The position numbers and the translations under genes are program-made. This document shows, in pieces, positions 19,121 through 27,488 of a stretch of 33,482 nucleotides of DNA (position 1 is its first letter; every line of letters begins with the position of its first letter). The DNA comes from Deltaproteobacteria bacterium (GTDB lineage Bacteria > Desulfobacterota > Syntrophorhabdia > Syntrophorhabdales > Syntrophorhabdaceae): positions 1-33,482 of the forward strand of contig JAKQBZ010000214.1 in assembly GCA_029559435.1 (NCBI GenBank), written 5' to 3'. The notes under the pieces were generated by a model that was not told where the DNA came from, made no database searches, and saw nothing but the letters and a program-made list of their open reading frames with translations.

Positions 19121-19150
19121 AATATAATGAGTTTGATGTTTCATTGTCAA
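19121..19150 (-). promoter_or_regulatory. Sigma70-type promoter for yceD-rpmF-plsX operon
   Basis: On the minus strand TTGACA (19150-19145) is followed after 18 bases by TATATT (19126-19121). Predicted transcription start is near 19114, 16 or so bases before the proposed TTG start of yceD. No other convincing promoter was found until nusB, so it may serve the whole run. Confidence 0.65.
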
Positions 19151-19216
19151 GCAAATTAACTTATCGTAACTCTTGCCTTTTTAGTTAATGGGGCTTACGT
19201 CGCCCCCTCTGTGAAC

Positions 19217-19300
19217 CAGCAGTCAGCGGTCAGCATACAGCAGTCAGCTAAAACAAAAAAGGCTTTAGGCTGATAGCTGATAGCTGTTGGCTGATAGCTA
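19217..19300. repeat. Word-type inverted repeat, family F copy 1
   Basis: Made of CAGCAGTCAGC / GGTCAGC words on one side and GGCTGATAGCTGATAGC words on the other, around a central AAAACAAAAAAGGCTTTAGG. It is the near reverse complement of 24663-24743. It supplies the TAG stop codon of the adjacent yggU-like gene at 19298-19300. Confidence 0.7.
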
Positions 19301-19549
19301 AGAATCATCAAGGGTGTCCAGTGCTGCTTCGTCGATATCGATGGAAACAACCTTGTTCCTTTCTTTCTCGCCCCGCAGGATGCGTACAGCTGACCTTTTT
19401 ACGCCGAAGACCCCGGAAAGGTATTCTATCAGTTCTTCGTTCGCTTTGCCGTCCCGTGGCTGAGAGACCAGCTTCACCTTCAGCTGCGAGCCCGCCCTGC
19501 TTATCGCCCGCTTTCGTGCATTTGGAATTACCCTGATCTCAACGTTCAT
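19298..19549 (-). CDS. yggU: DUF167/YggU-family protein
   Basis: A small (83-residue) alpha/beta protein of the UPF0235 family. It starts MNVEIRVIPNARKRAI, with the family pattern LKVKLVSQPRDGKANEELIEYLSGVFGV and the KERNKVV strand. Molecular function is not known in the family. It is 27 bases after yggT, a conserved pairing. The stop codon is formed by the start of an inverted repeat, which may have trimmed the end. Confidence 0.88.
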   Translation of the reverse strand: MNVEIRVIPNARKRAISRAGSQLKVKLVSQPRDGKANEELIEYLSGVFGVKRSAVRILRGEKERNKVVSIDIDEAALDTLDDS

Positions 19550-19576
19550 CCTGCACCGCCGCCTGCTTCCGCCACA

Positions 19577-19855
19577 TTACCCTATCCCCGCCCCTATATC
19601 GTAAAGGATTTTAATAAGTAATCTCTGAATAAAAACAACGACAACGATAAGGATCAGGGGCGCTATATCGAACATGCCGATCCTCGTAGGGACTATCCGT
19701 GAGATCCTGTACGTTACCGGGTCGACCAGCCGGCAGATGATCCTTACAACGGGGTTGTAAGGGCTTGGCCTGAACCAGGACAGGACAGCCCTGGCAATAA
19801 TAATCCACAGATACGCCTCAAGGAGCATATCAAGTATATGGGCGATACCGATCAT
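19577..19855 (-). CDS. yggT: YggT-family membrane protein
   Basis: A 92-residue integral membrane protein with two hydrophobic segments (about residues 5-25 and 65-85) around a conserved loop, LSWFRPSPYNPVVRIICRLVDPV. The family is associated with cell division and envelope functions near FtsZ in several phyla. Its ATG overlaps the mtaB stop by four bases. Confidence 0.9.
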   Translation of the reverse strand: MIGIAHILDMLLEAYLWIIIARAVLSWFRPSPYNPVVRIICRLVDPVTYRISRIVPTRIGMFDIAPLILIVVVVFIQRLLIKILYDIGAGIG

Positions 19856-21138
19856 AAAGTCCCTGTTGCCTCACCGACGAGAATTCCATCTTCTATCCCC
19901 TTAATTGTAACGGCGATACAATTATTTTCAAGGTTTTTCGTAAAAGGGATATGCACAGGCAGATAATTCCCTGTATAACCCCTCATATACTGTCCCCTGT
20001 AAAGCTTTCCCTCGGGGACGATCTCCATTGTCTTTCTCTGGAACCTTTCATAAAAGGCTTTTCGCTTGGCCATATCGAGCTGCCTGAGAAGCTTGACCCG
20101 CTCTTTTTTCAAAAAACCGGGAACCTGGTCCGGGAAAGTAGCGGCAAGGCTTCCCCTTCTCGCGGAGAAAGGAAAAACATGGAGATAATAGATGTTTGCA
20201 GACTCAATGAACCGGTATGTTTCCAGGAACTGCGCCTCGCCCTCACCGGGAAAACCGGCTATCACATCAAGGCCTATCCCCACGTCCTCCAGGTTCTCCT
20301 GCAATCTTTCCAGGACCTTCCTTAGGTATGCCTGGGTATACCGCCTGCCCATGCCCTCAAGCACTTTGTCGGAAGCGCTCTGCATGGGTATGTGGATGCT
20401 TCTCGCGAGCTTGCCCGACCCCGCGACAATGTGCACCAGTTCGTCATCGATATAGAGCGGGTCCACCGAGCTAATCCGTATCCGCTCCGGTGTTTCGCTT
20501 TTTTCGAGGCGTCTGAGCAACCCTTTTAGGTCGGCCCCCGTTCCGGGATCACAATACGCTGATATCTCGATCCCGGTCAACACCACCTCTTTTATCCCTT
20601 TTTTCTTCAATTGTTCCATCACGCGCAGAACATCATCGATCGGACGGCTCCTGGGCTTTCCCCTCGCATATGGGACAATGCAGTAGCTGCAAAACCTGTC
20701 GCAGCCGTCCTGAATCTTGAAAAAAAATCGCGTCTTGCCGGTCGGAAGGCCTCCAAGATGGTTATCCCCGGTCAACGGGCTGCTGCCCAACGACTTTAAG
20801 CTGGTTACAAAACGCCCTTTTTTCTGCAAATATTCATCAATGAGGAACTTATCTTCCTGCCCAAGAACAAGGTCTGCCCCATAGTCCCTGTCGGGGTACA
20901 CCTGGGCGTGGCATCCGGCGAGTATTATCTTTGCCTTCCCGTTTTTTCTCCTGCCCGTATTGATAAACCTCCTCACGTCCCTCTCTGCTCCGTCTGTGAG
21001 CGTGCAGGCGTTGATGACAATAAAATCGGCATCTCCTATGTGGCCGGGCGCAAGGCCTTTGTCTTTGAGCTTATTCGCAATAAGGCCGGAATCCCACTGG
21101 TTTGCCTTACAGCCTGTTGTGTGGATAAAGAATTTCAT
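19852..21138 (-). CDS. mtaB: tRNA t6A37 methylthiotransferase MtaB
   Basis: A radical-SAM methylthiotransferase that converts t6A37 to ms2t6A37 in tRNA. UPF0004 N-terminal domain with three cysteines (TTGCKANQWDS, INACTLTDGA, LAGCHAQ) for the auxiliary cluster; the radical-SAM site is CDRFCSYC; GFPGEGEAQF follows. A C-terminal TRAM-like segment is weakly visible. The ATG at 21138 gives the canonical MKFFIHTTGC start; the longer frame (21168) is rejected. It follows the cysteine desulfurase gene, which can provide sulfur for iron-sulfur clusters. Confidence 0.93.
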   Translation of the reverse strand: MKFFIHTTGCKANQWDSGLIANKLKDKGLAPGHIGDADFIVINACTLTDGAERDVRRFINTGRRKNGKAKIILAGCHAQVYPDRDYGADLVLGQEDKFLIDEYLQKKGRFVTSLKSLGSSPLTGDNHLGGLPTGKTRFFFKIQDGCDRFCSYCIVPYARGKPRSRPIDDVLRVMEQLKKKGIKEVVLTGIEISAYCDPGTGADLKGLLRRLEKSETPERIRISSVDPLYIDDELVHIVAGSGKLARSIHIPMQSASDKVLEGMGRRYTQAYLRKVLERLQENLEDVGIGLDVIAGFPGEGEAQFLETYRFIESANIYYLHVFPFSARRGSLAATFPDQVPGFLKKERVKLLRQLDMAKRKAFYERFQRKTMEIVPEGKLYRGQYMRGYTGNYLPVHIPFTKNLENNCIAVTIKGIEDGILVGEATGTL

Positions 21139-21150
21139 ATATCGAATGGC

Positions 21151-21306
21151 ACAATAACCAATAACCAAACATCAATCACCAATTAATAACCAATACCCAA
21201 TGACCGAATATCCAAAATAGAGGCGGTGCAGAAAAAAACCGGTTTGGTTATTGATAAATTGGTTATTGGGTATTAATTGGAGCTTGGTTATTGGTGATTG
21301 ATTATT
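21151..21306. repeat. Word-type inverted repeat, family A copy 2
   Basis: The gap between the nifS-type gene and mtaB. The left arm (21151-21214) carries CAATAACCAATACCC words; the right arm (21240-21306) carries TTGGTTATTGGGTATTAATT words. Copy 2 is close to the reverse complement of copy 1 at 5998-6153, but the central loop (about 21215-21239) is unrelated. No gene seen. Confidence 0.75.
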
Positions 21307-21353
21307 CATGAGAATCATCGCTCCTCTGCATTGCCCGATGACTGAACTATGAT

Positions 21354-22514
21354 CTATTTCCTGTAAAGCGGCGACATCGCCCGCAAACGGCTCACTGCCC
21401 CGGGAATGACGGACAGAACATAGTCTATGTCTTCTTCCGTGTTCTCTCTGCCGAGGCTGAAGCGGACAGCGCTCTGACATATTTCTGATGGAATGCCCAT
21501 GGCAAGGAGCACATGGGAAGGCTCCGTAGAGCCCGCGGAGCATGCCGATCCCGAGGAGACTGCGATGCCGTTCATGTCAAGGGCCATCAGCAATGATTCT
21601 GCCTCAACATACTCAAAGCTTATATTCAGCGTGTTCGGCAGCCTCATCGTTGGATGCCCGTTGAGCCTTATATCGTCGACTCTTTCAAGAATGCCTTCGA
21701 GCAGCCTTTTTCTCAGCGACTCTATCTTATTGTGCTCGCTTCGCATCTCTTTTTTAACGATCTCACATGCCGCACCGAAGGCAACGATCCCTATCACATT
21801 TTCTGTGCCGGCCCTCCTGCCGTCTTCCTGGTGCCCTCCATGGATAAGGTTATCGATCGCAAGCCCCTCTCTTATGTAAAGGGCCCCCACGCCCTTAGGC
21901 GCGTAAACCTTGTGGCCTGAAAAGCTCGCGAGGTCCACATTCAGAGAGCGCATATCGATATCGATCTTCCCCATCGCCTGCACCATATCGGAATGAAACG
22001 GAATGCCGCGTTCACGGGCTATCGCTCCGATCTCTTGTATGGGAAATACGGTGCCCGTCTCATTGTTTGCATACATGACCGAGATGAGTACCGTGTCCTT
22101 CCGTATAGCCTTTTTTACATCATCGGGTTCGATCTGCCCCTTACCGTCGACCGGGAGGTAGGTAACCGTAAATCCTTTGCCTTCAAGGTATTTACAGACG
22201 TTAAGCACCCCCGGATGTTCAACGGCAGTCGTTATGATATGTCTGCCCTTTTCGCTGTTCCCGTAGGCGACACCCTTTATGGCATGGTTATCGCTCTCTG
22301 TTCCGCAGCTTGTCACAACGACCTCTTCGGGGTGCACATGCATCATGTCCGCTATCTGCGACCGTGCCCTGTCATAATATATCCTTACGTCCCTGCCGGC
22401 CCAGTGGAGGCTTGAAGGGTTTCCGTATAATCCTGCCAGAAAAGGTGCTATCGCCGCAGCCACCTCTGGGTGGATGAAGGTCGTCGCGTTATTATCGAGA
22501 TATACCCTTCTCAT
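21354..22514 (-). CDS. nifS: Cysteine desulfurase (NifS/IscS type)
   Basis: A PLP enzyme that removes sulfur from cysteine for iron-sulfur cluster and thio-cofactor assembly. The PLP lysine is K202 in SGHKVYAPKG and the sulfur-carrying cysteine is C325 in SSGSACSAGST. It begins MRRVYLDNNATT. The 386 residues are full length. No iscU or nifU scaffold is nearby; instead a NIL-domain ferredoxin lies nine bases upstream. The symbol is by group; iscS is equally possible. Confidence 0.95.
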   Translation of the reverse strand: MRRVYLDNNATTFIHPEVAAAIAPFLAGLYGNPSSLHWAGRDVRIYYDRARSQIADMMHVHPEEVVVTSCGTESDNHAIKGVAYGNSEKGRHIITTAVEHPGVLNVCKYLEGKGFTVTYLPVDGKGQIEPDDVKKAIRKDTVLISVMYANNETGTVFPIQEIGAIARERGIPFHSDMVQAMGKIDIDMRSLNVDLASFSGHKVYAPKGVGALYIREGLAIDNLIHGGHQEDGRRAGTENVIGIVAFGAACEIVKKEMRSEHNKIESLRKRLLEGILERVDDIRLNGHPTMRLPNTLNISFEYVEAESLLMALDMNGIAVSSGSACSAGSTEPSHVLLAMGIPSEICQSAVRFSLGRENTEEDIDYVLSVIPGAVSRLRAMSPLYRK

Positions 22515-22523
22515 TTCTTTTCC

Positions 22524-22934
22524 CTAATCGAAAAAGACGCTCATCGCCTTTACGGGACAAACCTTTACGCAGAGTTCGCAGGCAACACACCGCTGGTAGT
22601 CGAATTCCACCTTCATTGTGCTCCTGTCCGGAATATATAGTGCTTCGGGGGCGCAGACGCTTGTACAGACGCCGCAGTGAACGCATTTCTGCTCATCCCG
22701 GTTTATGTCCTGCTCAATTGGCTCCGTACCGATATTCAGGTCCCCGAGGTAGCCCATTCCCTTTTCGAAGTCGCTTTCCCTGCCTTCAATTTCGACAACC
22801 ATCATAGACTCGGCCTTTGGAGAGATATTCGCCCTCAGGATATTCACGACGAGATTGTAATTCTTCACGAGTCCATATACTACCGGCTTGTCGATCGTGT
22901 TCCGCTTGAACCGCAAGATCATCCTTTTTTTCAT
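22524..22934 (-). CDS. NIL-domain ferredoxin (two 4Fe-4S)
   Basis: 136 residues. The first 75 form an NIL domain (KRMILRFKRNTIDKPVVYGL ... VEIEGRESDFEKG), better known as the regulatory tail of methionine ABC transporters. Two 4Fe-4S motifs follow: CVHCGVCTSVC and CVACELCVKVC, each with the final Cys-Pro/Ala. Proteins of this kind occur beside homocysteine or methionine sulfur-transfer genes in anaerobes, and several are inferred to serve assimilation of sulfide into homocysteine. Here it lies between UPF0280 and the desulfurase, so a sulfur-transfer job is plausible but not shown. Confidence 0.9.
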   Translation of the reverse strand: MKKRMILRFKRNTIDKPVVYGLVKNYNLVVNILRANISPKAESMMVVEIEGRESDFEKGMGYLGDLNIGTEPIEQDINRDEQKCVHCGVCTSVCAPEALYIPDRSTMKVEFDYQRCVACELCVKVCPVKAMSVFFD

Positions 22935-22987
22935 TCAATACCTCGCTTGCTGCATCCACAGGCTGTGAGGGTCAGACCTTCGGCCTG

Positions 22988-23710
22988 TCATATTTCTACT
23001 ATCTCCAGATCACCCCACACGCCAAGAGATTCTCCAAAGATGATCAGGATGCCTTTGACGCCGGGGAATGCCTTCCCTTTTTCGATTGCCGTAGATATAT
23101 CGTCCTTCTTTTTTACAATATTACCGATACAAGTTGCAAGCCCATCGGTAAAAAGCGAGGACTTTCCGATGACGCAGACCGCATCAGCCTTTCCGAAGCT
23201 TAAGGAATGACCGACCGTCCCTGAAGATGTACAGATCCCGTACGGCTCGTCACCGGGCTTTACCAAGATGCCGATCCTCTCGCTGAAGGGGGAATCTTTG
23301 GCATAAACCTCGATAACCCTTTCAACATCGGTCCTGAGAAAAATATCCCCGCCGTTCTCAATAATATACTCTTCTGAGAGCGGCGCGATGTCCCTCCCGA
23401 TGAACTCCGCGATCGCCCCTGCAACGGTTGCCATAGGGCCGATTCCAATGGTTCGTGAAGCCTCCATCATCTCCCTCGCAATGCGGGGCGCAAAAAGATC
23501 ATCTGCGACAGGCACGAGGCTGTCCCTGAATTCGGGCCTCGATTTGATATATTCTTCAATCTGGTTCCGGTAAAACAGTACCTTCCCCATAATAAAACCA
23601 TGGAAGTTCCCCCGTGTACAGCAAAAAAGGTCTGTTTCTCTGCATTGTACTTCATAGCAGTCGAGGTTGTCAGGCTTTGAGATGCTTCTGTAAAATCGCT
23701 CTTCGTACAT
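22988..23710 (-). CDS. UPF0280-family (ApbE-like) protein
   Basis: 240 residues, matching the UPF0280 group: LVPVADDLFAPRIAREMMEAS, GPMATVAGAIAEFIG, IIENGGDIFLR and ICTSSGTVGHS. The fold is ApbE-like, but catalysis is not established. In several anaerobes this family neighbours the NIL-ferredoxin, in agreement with the order seen here, and has been proposed to belong to homocysteine formation from sulfide. A repeat-rich 76-base gap separates it from cysE. The ribosome site is weak. Confidence 0.88.
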   Translation of the reverse strand: MYEERFYRSISKPDNLDCYEVQCRETDLFCCTRGNFHGFIMGKVLFYRNQIEEYIKSRPEFRDSLVPVADDLFAPRIAREMMEASRTIGIGPMATVAGAIAEFIGRDIAPLSEEYIIENGGDIFLRTDVERVIEVYAKDSPFSERIGILVKPGDEPYGICTSSGTVGHSLSFGKADAVCVIGKSSLFTDGLATCIGNIVKKKDDISTAIEKGKAFPGVKGILIIFGESLGVWGDLEIVEI

Positions 23711-23786
23711 ACCTTAATACAGTATATAGCAGATAGTATATAGTAGATAGTGCAGGCACTTCGTGCATTCTACATACTGCATACTT
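23711..23786. repeat. Short GTATATAG-type repeat in the cysE-UPF0280 gap
   Basis: The 76-base gap holds CAGTATATAGCAGATAG and GTATATAGTAGATAG words followed by TGCAGGCACTTCGTGCATTC and CATACTGCATAC, allowing an imperfect hairpin. The same GTATATAG words recur at 3553-3566. Confidence 0.5.
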
Positions 23787-24434
23787 CTACTTTTTCTCCT
23801 CTTTTTCGTTCACTGTGATCTTTTCTTCAAGCATCCTCACTCTCTCGAGAAGGGAGGCGATGGCCCTTGATTGCGGGTCAGGCATAAAACCGGTATCCAT
23901 CTGTATCCTTTTTTCTCCTTCAACGCGAAAGACGACCTTGCCGGGAATACCGACAACGATGGAGTTGGAAGGAACCTCGGTAACGACAACGGAGTTTGCC
24001 CCGATCTTCGTATTATCGCCGACCTTCACGGGGCCAAGGACCTTTGCGCCGGTTCCGATGACCACGTTGCTTCCTATGGTCGGATGCCGCTTTATCTTTT
24101 TCCACGTAGTGCCTCCGAGGGTTACGCCGTGGTATATGGTAACGTTATCGCCGATCTCTGCCGTCTCGCCGATCACCACCCCCATCCCGTGGTCTATAAA
24201 AAATCTTCTGCCTATTACGGCGCCGGGATGGATCTCGATCCCCGTCAGGAATCTCCCGATATGCGATATCAGCCTGCCCAGGAAGTACATCTTGCGAACC
24301 CATAGCCAGTGGCTGAGCCGGTAGAAAAGCACGGCATGGAACCCGGGATAGCAAAAGATGATCTCCATGACGCTTCGCGCGGCAGGGTCGTGCTCGAAGG
24401 TCGCCTCGATATCTTCGCGTATCGTGGATGCCAT
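23787..24434 (-). CDS. cysE: Serine O-acetyltransferase
   Basis: Makes O-acetylserine for cysteine synthesis. Short helical N-terminal region ([17 protein letters not shown]) followed by hexapeptide-repeat left-handed beta-helix. D81-H82 ([11 protein letters not shown]) and a conserved His in KRHPTIG are in place. At 215 residues it is of the short type, lacking the long N-terminal helix bundle of the enterobacterial enzyme. No ribosome site is present, and a good promoter (24441-24469) puts transcription start at about the ATG, suggesting a leaderless mRNA. It heads the sulfur cluster. Confidence 0.95.
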   Translation of the reverse strand: MASTIREDIEATFEHDPAARSVMEIIFCYPGFHAVLFYRLSHWLWVRKMYFLGRLISHIGRFLTGIEIHPGAVIGRRFFIDHGMGVVIGETAEIGDNVTIYHGVTLGGTTWKKIKRHPTIGSNVVIGTGAKVLGPVKVGDNTKIGANSVVVTEVPSNSIVVGIPGKVVFRVEGEKRIQMDTGFMPDPQSRAIASLLERVRMLEEKITVNEKEEKK

Positions 24435-24440
24435 GGATGA

Positions 24441-24469
24441 AGTTTAACAACAGGCGGACTAACTGTCAA
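24441..24469 (-). promoter_or_regulatory. Sigma70-type promoter for cysE
   Basis: Minus-strand TTGACA (24469-24464), 17-base spacer, TAAACT (24446-24441), which matches the -10 consensus at four of six bases. The expected start is about 24434, the A of the cysE ATG itself. Confidence 0.55.
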
Positions 24470-24742
24470 TGGAACTTGAACCGGATACTGGCGATAAGAA
24501 TAGAGGATGGGAGGATGAGAGGATGGGACGATGAGAAGATGGTCGCTGGATACTGGATCCTGGATACTGGATCCTAGATACTGGTCAGACGCATTACAAG
24601 GAACGAGGTGCGAGGGACGAGGGACAAGTAAGCAGGTTTTCGCTGTGTGCTGACTGCTTCTTTAGCTATCAGCGATCAGCTTTCAGCCATCAGCATAAAC
24701 CTTTTTTGTTTCAGCTGACTGCTGTGTGCTGACTGCTGACGG
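24470..24742. repeat. Gene-free gap of concatenated low-complexity repeat words
   Basis: Four different repeat styles lie end to end: GAGGATGGGAGGATGAGAGG words at 24503-24541; CTGGATACTGGATCC words at 24546-24582; GGGACGAGGGACAAG words near 24600-24630; then family F copy 2 (24663-24743). No open frame worth calling, no RNA gene seen. Family F copy 2 runs into the TAG of the diguanylate cyclase gene. Confidence 0.65.
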
Positions 24743-27229
24743 CTATCTACTATTCACTGTCTTTATACCACCCTGTATCTCGGGGGAATAACGCCTGTGT
24801 TGGTTCCTTCCCGTCGCCTTCGCCGCGTACATGGCTCTATCTGCATATTTGATCAGGGTCTCCGCGTCCTTGCCGTCATGGGGATAGATCGCAACGCCGA
24901 CGCTTGTGGTGATGGAAAGATTCCTGCCGCCGATCATGAAAGCTTCCGTAAAAGCCTGAAGTATCTTGCCGGCAATAATATCTGTATCTTCGATATGATC
25001 GACCTCCGGTATCACGACAAGGAACTCGTCACCGCCCATTCTTGCAACGGTGTCGCTTTTACGCAGCGTGTTGGCCAGCCGCTCTCCCACCGTTTTCAGC
25101 AAAAGATCTCCTAATTTATGACCCCACACATCGTTGACCTGCTTGAATTTATCAAGATCGAGCATCATGACGGCAACCTTTTTTTGGTTGCGCTGCGCGT
25201 TCAATATTGCCATGCTGAGCCGGTCGTTAAACAACGTCCGGTTTGGAAGGCCCGTCAGCGCATCGTGGTAGGCCATGTGCCTGATGGTCTGTTCTGCCAG
25301 TTTTTCAGCGGTAATATCTCTGATGATGCCCTGGTATGCAACGACCCTTCCCTGGACATCTTTTTTTGTTGTGACGGTGAGGATGCAGTCCATGATAGTG
25401 CCGTCTTTCTTTTTAAGCTTCTGTTCGTAGGCCTTGACGTAGCCTTCCTTTTTAATGATCTTTTTGAAGCTCTCGACATCCTTTTCGTTGACATAGGCGA
25501 CCTTTGCATTGTTCCTCAGGATCTCGTCCCTTGAATAGCCAAAGAGATCGAGGAAGGATCTGTTCACGTCAACAAACGCACCGTATTGGGTGGTAATGTA
25601 AATGGCGTCCCGCGATTCGCCGAAAAGCGACCGGTATCGCGCCTCGCTTTCCTTCAGGTCATGCTCCCAATTTTTCCGTGCAGTGATATCCCTGATGATC
25701 GCCTGGAGCAGCGCCTCGTCAGCGATATCAATCCTGCTGAGGCTTACTTCCGTATCAAAAAGGATTCCATCGCCGCGACAGTGTCTTAATTCAAAATACC
25801 GGGGACTTCCCGATACGGCGGACAGCCCCTTCTCAAGGGCAATATCGCGCGACCTTCCTCCATCGGGTTGAAATTCCGGACAAAAATCATAGGGCGGTTT
25901 ACCCAGTATATCCTCTTTTGCGTAGCGAAACATCTCCAGCGCTTTCGGATTGCAGTCAATAAAAACCCCGTCTTTGATAATAAAGATGGCGTCATTGGCG
26001 CTCTCAAAAAGGGCCCGGTATTTTGCCGAGCCGTATTGTACGGCTTCGGCCGCCTTTTTCTGCGCCAGCGCATTGGCAACGATCTCGCCTACGATCTTCA
26101 GCAGCGATATGATGTTCTCGGGCCAGGTCTTTTTTGAACGGACGCTGTCAAACCCGAGAAATCCGATAAGGAGATTGTTCGATACGACGGGGACCACGAC
26201 GAGGGATCGGATGCCCTCGCGGATAAATTCCTCTTGTTCTGCCGCTGCTTCGGAAGGAAGCGATGCCACATCGGGGATATGGATCGTTTCGAACCTTTTT
26301 ATGTTCTCAAAGAACCAGGGCAGGTCGTTGGCGGTAATGCCCTGGAGCTTCTCCTTCTGTGACAATATCCCCTGGGCGCACCACTCGTGGGTATTGTTCA
26401 TCCTTGCCCCGTCCTCGCTAAACTGGAAGACATAGCTGCGGTCAACGTCTGCAAACTGTCCTATCGCCTTCAGGACGTCGTCGATGCCGTCATCGGTCTC
26501 TTCTGCGGGGAGGCAGATAAAATTTGTCGACAGGTTCAGGATCAGCCTCAGCAATGTTTCGTTCCTTCTCAGGGAATCCTCTGCCTGCCTGCGTTCGGCG
26601 ATCTCGCCCTGCAGCTGCTTCTTTGCGCCCTCAAGGTCTTCTGTACGTTCTCTTACGAGCTGTTCCAGGTTCTCGCGATACCTTTCGACCTCTTCTTCGG
26701 CACGTTTCCGTTCCCTGTTGTCCGTGAAACTTTCAAGGAGGTGCCTTCGGCCATTTACTACGATAGTGCTTACCGTTTTGATGATAGGTATAGCCCCTCC
26801 ATGCGGGCCAAGGAGAACGCGTTCTGAGCTGTCCACCGTCTGTCCCAGATCGGTAATAGGGCACTTGCCCGCCTCTGCGGGGCATACATATTTATGGCAC
26901 ACGGCCCCGATGATCTCTTTCCTCGTACGGCCGATCATCTTCTCTGCCGCCATATTGACGTCAACGATCCTGTGCTGTTCCGGATCTATAAGGAGGATCC
27001 CGTTCTGGATCGATTCAAAGATCGTCCTCAGGCGCGCTTCGTCTTCCCTGGCTGAGCCTATGCCGTCTATGTATCTGTCTGCCAGGTCTCCAAGCTCCTG
27101 CAGCTTCTTCCGGATCTCTGCGAGCTCCGCAGCAAGTTCTTCTTTGTTCTTCTGGTTACCTTCCTTTTCACTGTTGTCTTCGAGATTATTTACTGCCTTC
27201 ACTACGCTGAATATATTGTCACGCACCAT
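24743..27229 (-). CDS. PAS-GAF-PAS-PAS-GGDEF diguanylate cyclase
   Basis: A large (828-residue) soluble sensor protein. A PAS at about 64-180 carries a cysteine patch (HKYVCPAEAGKCPITDLGQ), followed by a coiled coil (about 180-225), GAF (about 230-390), PAS (about 400-520), PAS (about 525-645) and GGDEF at about 650-815. The active site GGDEF is at 732-736, intact, and RKSD five residues ahead is a product-inhibition I-site. So it should make c-di-GMP in response to small molecules or redox. No EAL domain and no transmembrane segments. Coiled-coil rich linkers. Neighbours do not tell which signal. Its stop codon lies at the edge of a repeat. Confidence 0.93.
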   Translation of the reverse strand: MVRDNIFSVVKAVNNLEDNSEKEGNQKNKEELAAELAEIRKKLQELGDLADRYIDGIGSAREDEARLRTIFESIQNGILLIDPEQHRIVDVNMAAEKMIGRTRKEIIGAVCHKYVCPAEAGKCPITDLGQTVDSSERVLLGPHGGAIPIIKTVSTIVVNGRRHLLESFTDNRERKRAEEEVERYRENLEQLVRERTEDLEGAKKQLQGEIAERRQAEDSLRRNETLLRLILNLSTNFICLPAEETDDGIDDVLKAIGQFADVDRSYVFQFSEDGARMNNTHEWCAQGILSQKEKLQGITANDLPWFFENIKRFETIHIPDVASLPSEAAAEQEEFIREGIRSLVVVPVVSNNLLIGFLGFDSVRSKKTWPENIISLLKIVGEIVANALAQKKAAEAVQYGSAKYRALFESANDAIFIIKDGVFIDCNPKALEMFRYAKEDILGKPPYDFCPEFQPDGGRSRDIALEKGLSAVSGSPRYFELRHCRGDGILFDTEVSLSRIDIADEALLQAIIRDITARKNWEHDLKESEARYRSLFGESRDAIYITTQYGAFVDVNRSFLDLFGYSRDEILRNNAKVAYVNEKDVESFKKIIKKEGYVKAYEQKLKKKDGTIMDCILTVTTKKDVQGRVVAYQGIIRDITAEKLAEQTIRHMAYHDALTGLPNRTLFNDRLSMAILNAQRNQKKVAVMMLDLDKFKQVNDVWGHKLGDLLLKTVGERLANTLRKSDTVARMGGDEFLVVIPEVDHIEDTDIIAGKILQAFTEAFMIGGRNLSITTSVGVAIYPHDGKDAETLIKYADRAMYAAKATGRNQHRRYSPEIQGGIKTVNSR

Positions 27230-27436
27230 ATATCGTCTTCACCATCTCGCGGCCTGTCCGGCTAAATTCACAGAAAAAACAACTGATCGGGCTCCAACAC
27301 ATATAGCCTCAATAACCCCTCATGCTCAATATTGCGCAACCGCGATAACGCTTTGTTGCGCTCCCGGCCGCTTCTCCCCAACCAGTTAGCTTATCGGCAC
27401 ATTTTATTGGATGATTAAGAAAAAAAACGGGCAAGG
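27230..27436. other. Gap upstream of the diguanylate cyclase gene
   Basis: Contains a small hairpin with perfect arms GCGCAAC (27334-27340) and GTTGCGC (27355-27361), then an A-rich run (27420-27427) serving as the T-tract of the sulfatase terminator. Promoter elements for the cyclase are expected here but none is convincing. No gene. Confidence 0.4.
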
Positions 27437-27474
27437 CCACTCTTCACCCCTTTTAGGAACGGGGCGAAGAGTGG
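27437..27474 (-). terminator. Rho-independent terminator after the sulfatase gene
   Basis: On the minus strand, CCACTCTTCGCCCC pairs with GGGGTGAAGAGTGG around a TTCCTAAAA-type loop with one mismatch, then after nine bases a run of eight T. It starts 15 bases after the sulfatase stop. Confidence 0.75.
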
Positions 27475-27488
27475 TAAAGAACAGAACT

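Noticed and set aside
24470-24742. CRISPR-like array
   Set aside because: Repeat words are short and irregular with no constant-length spacers, and no cas gene is present.
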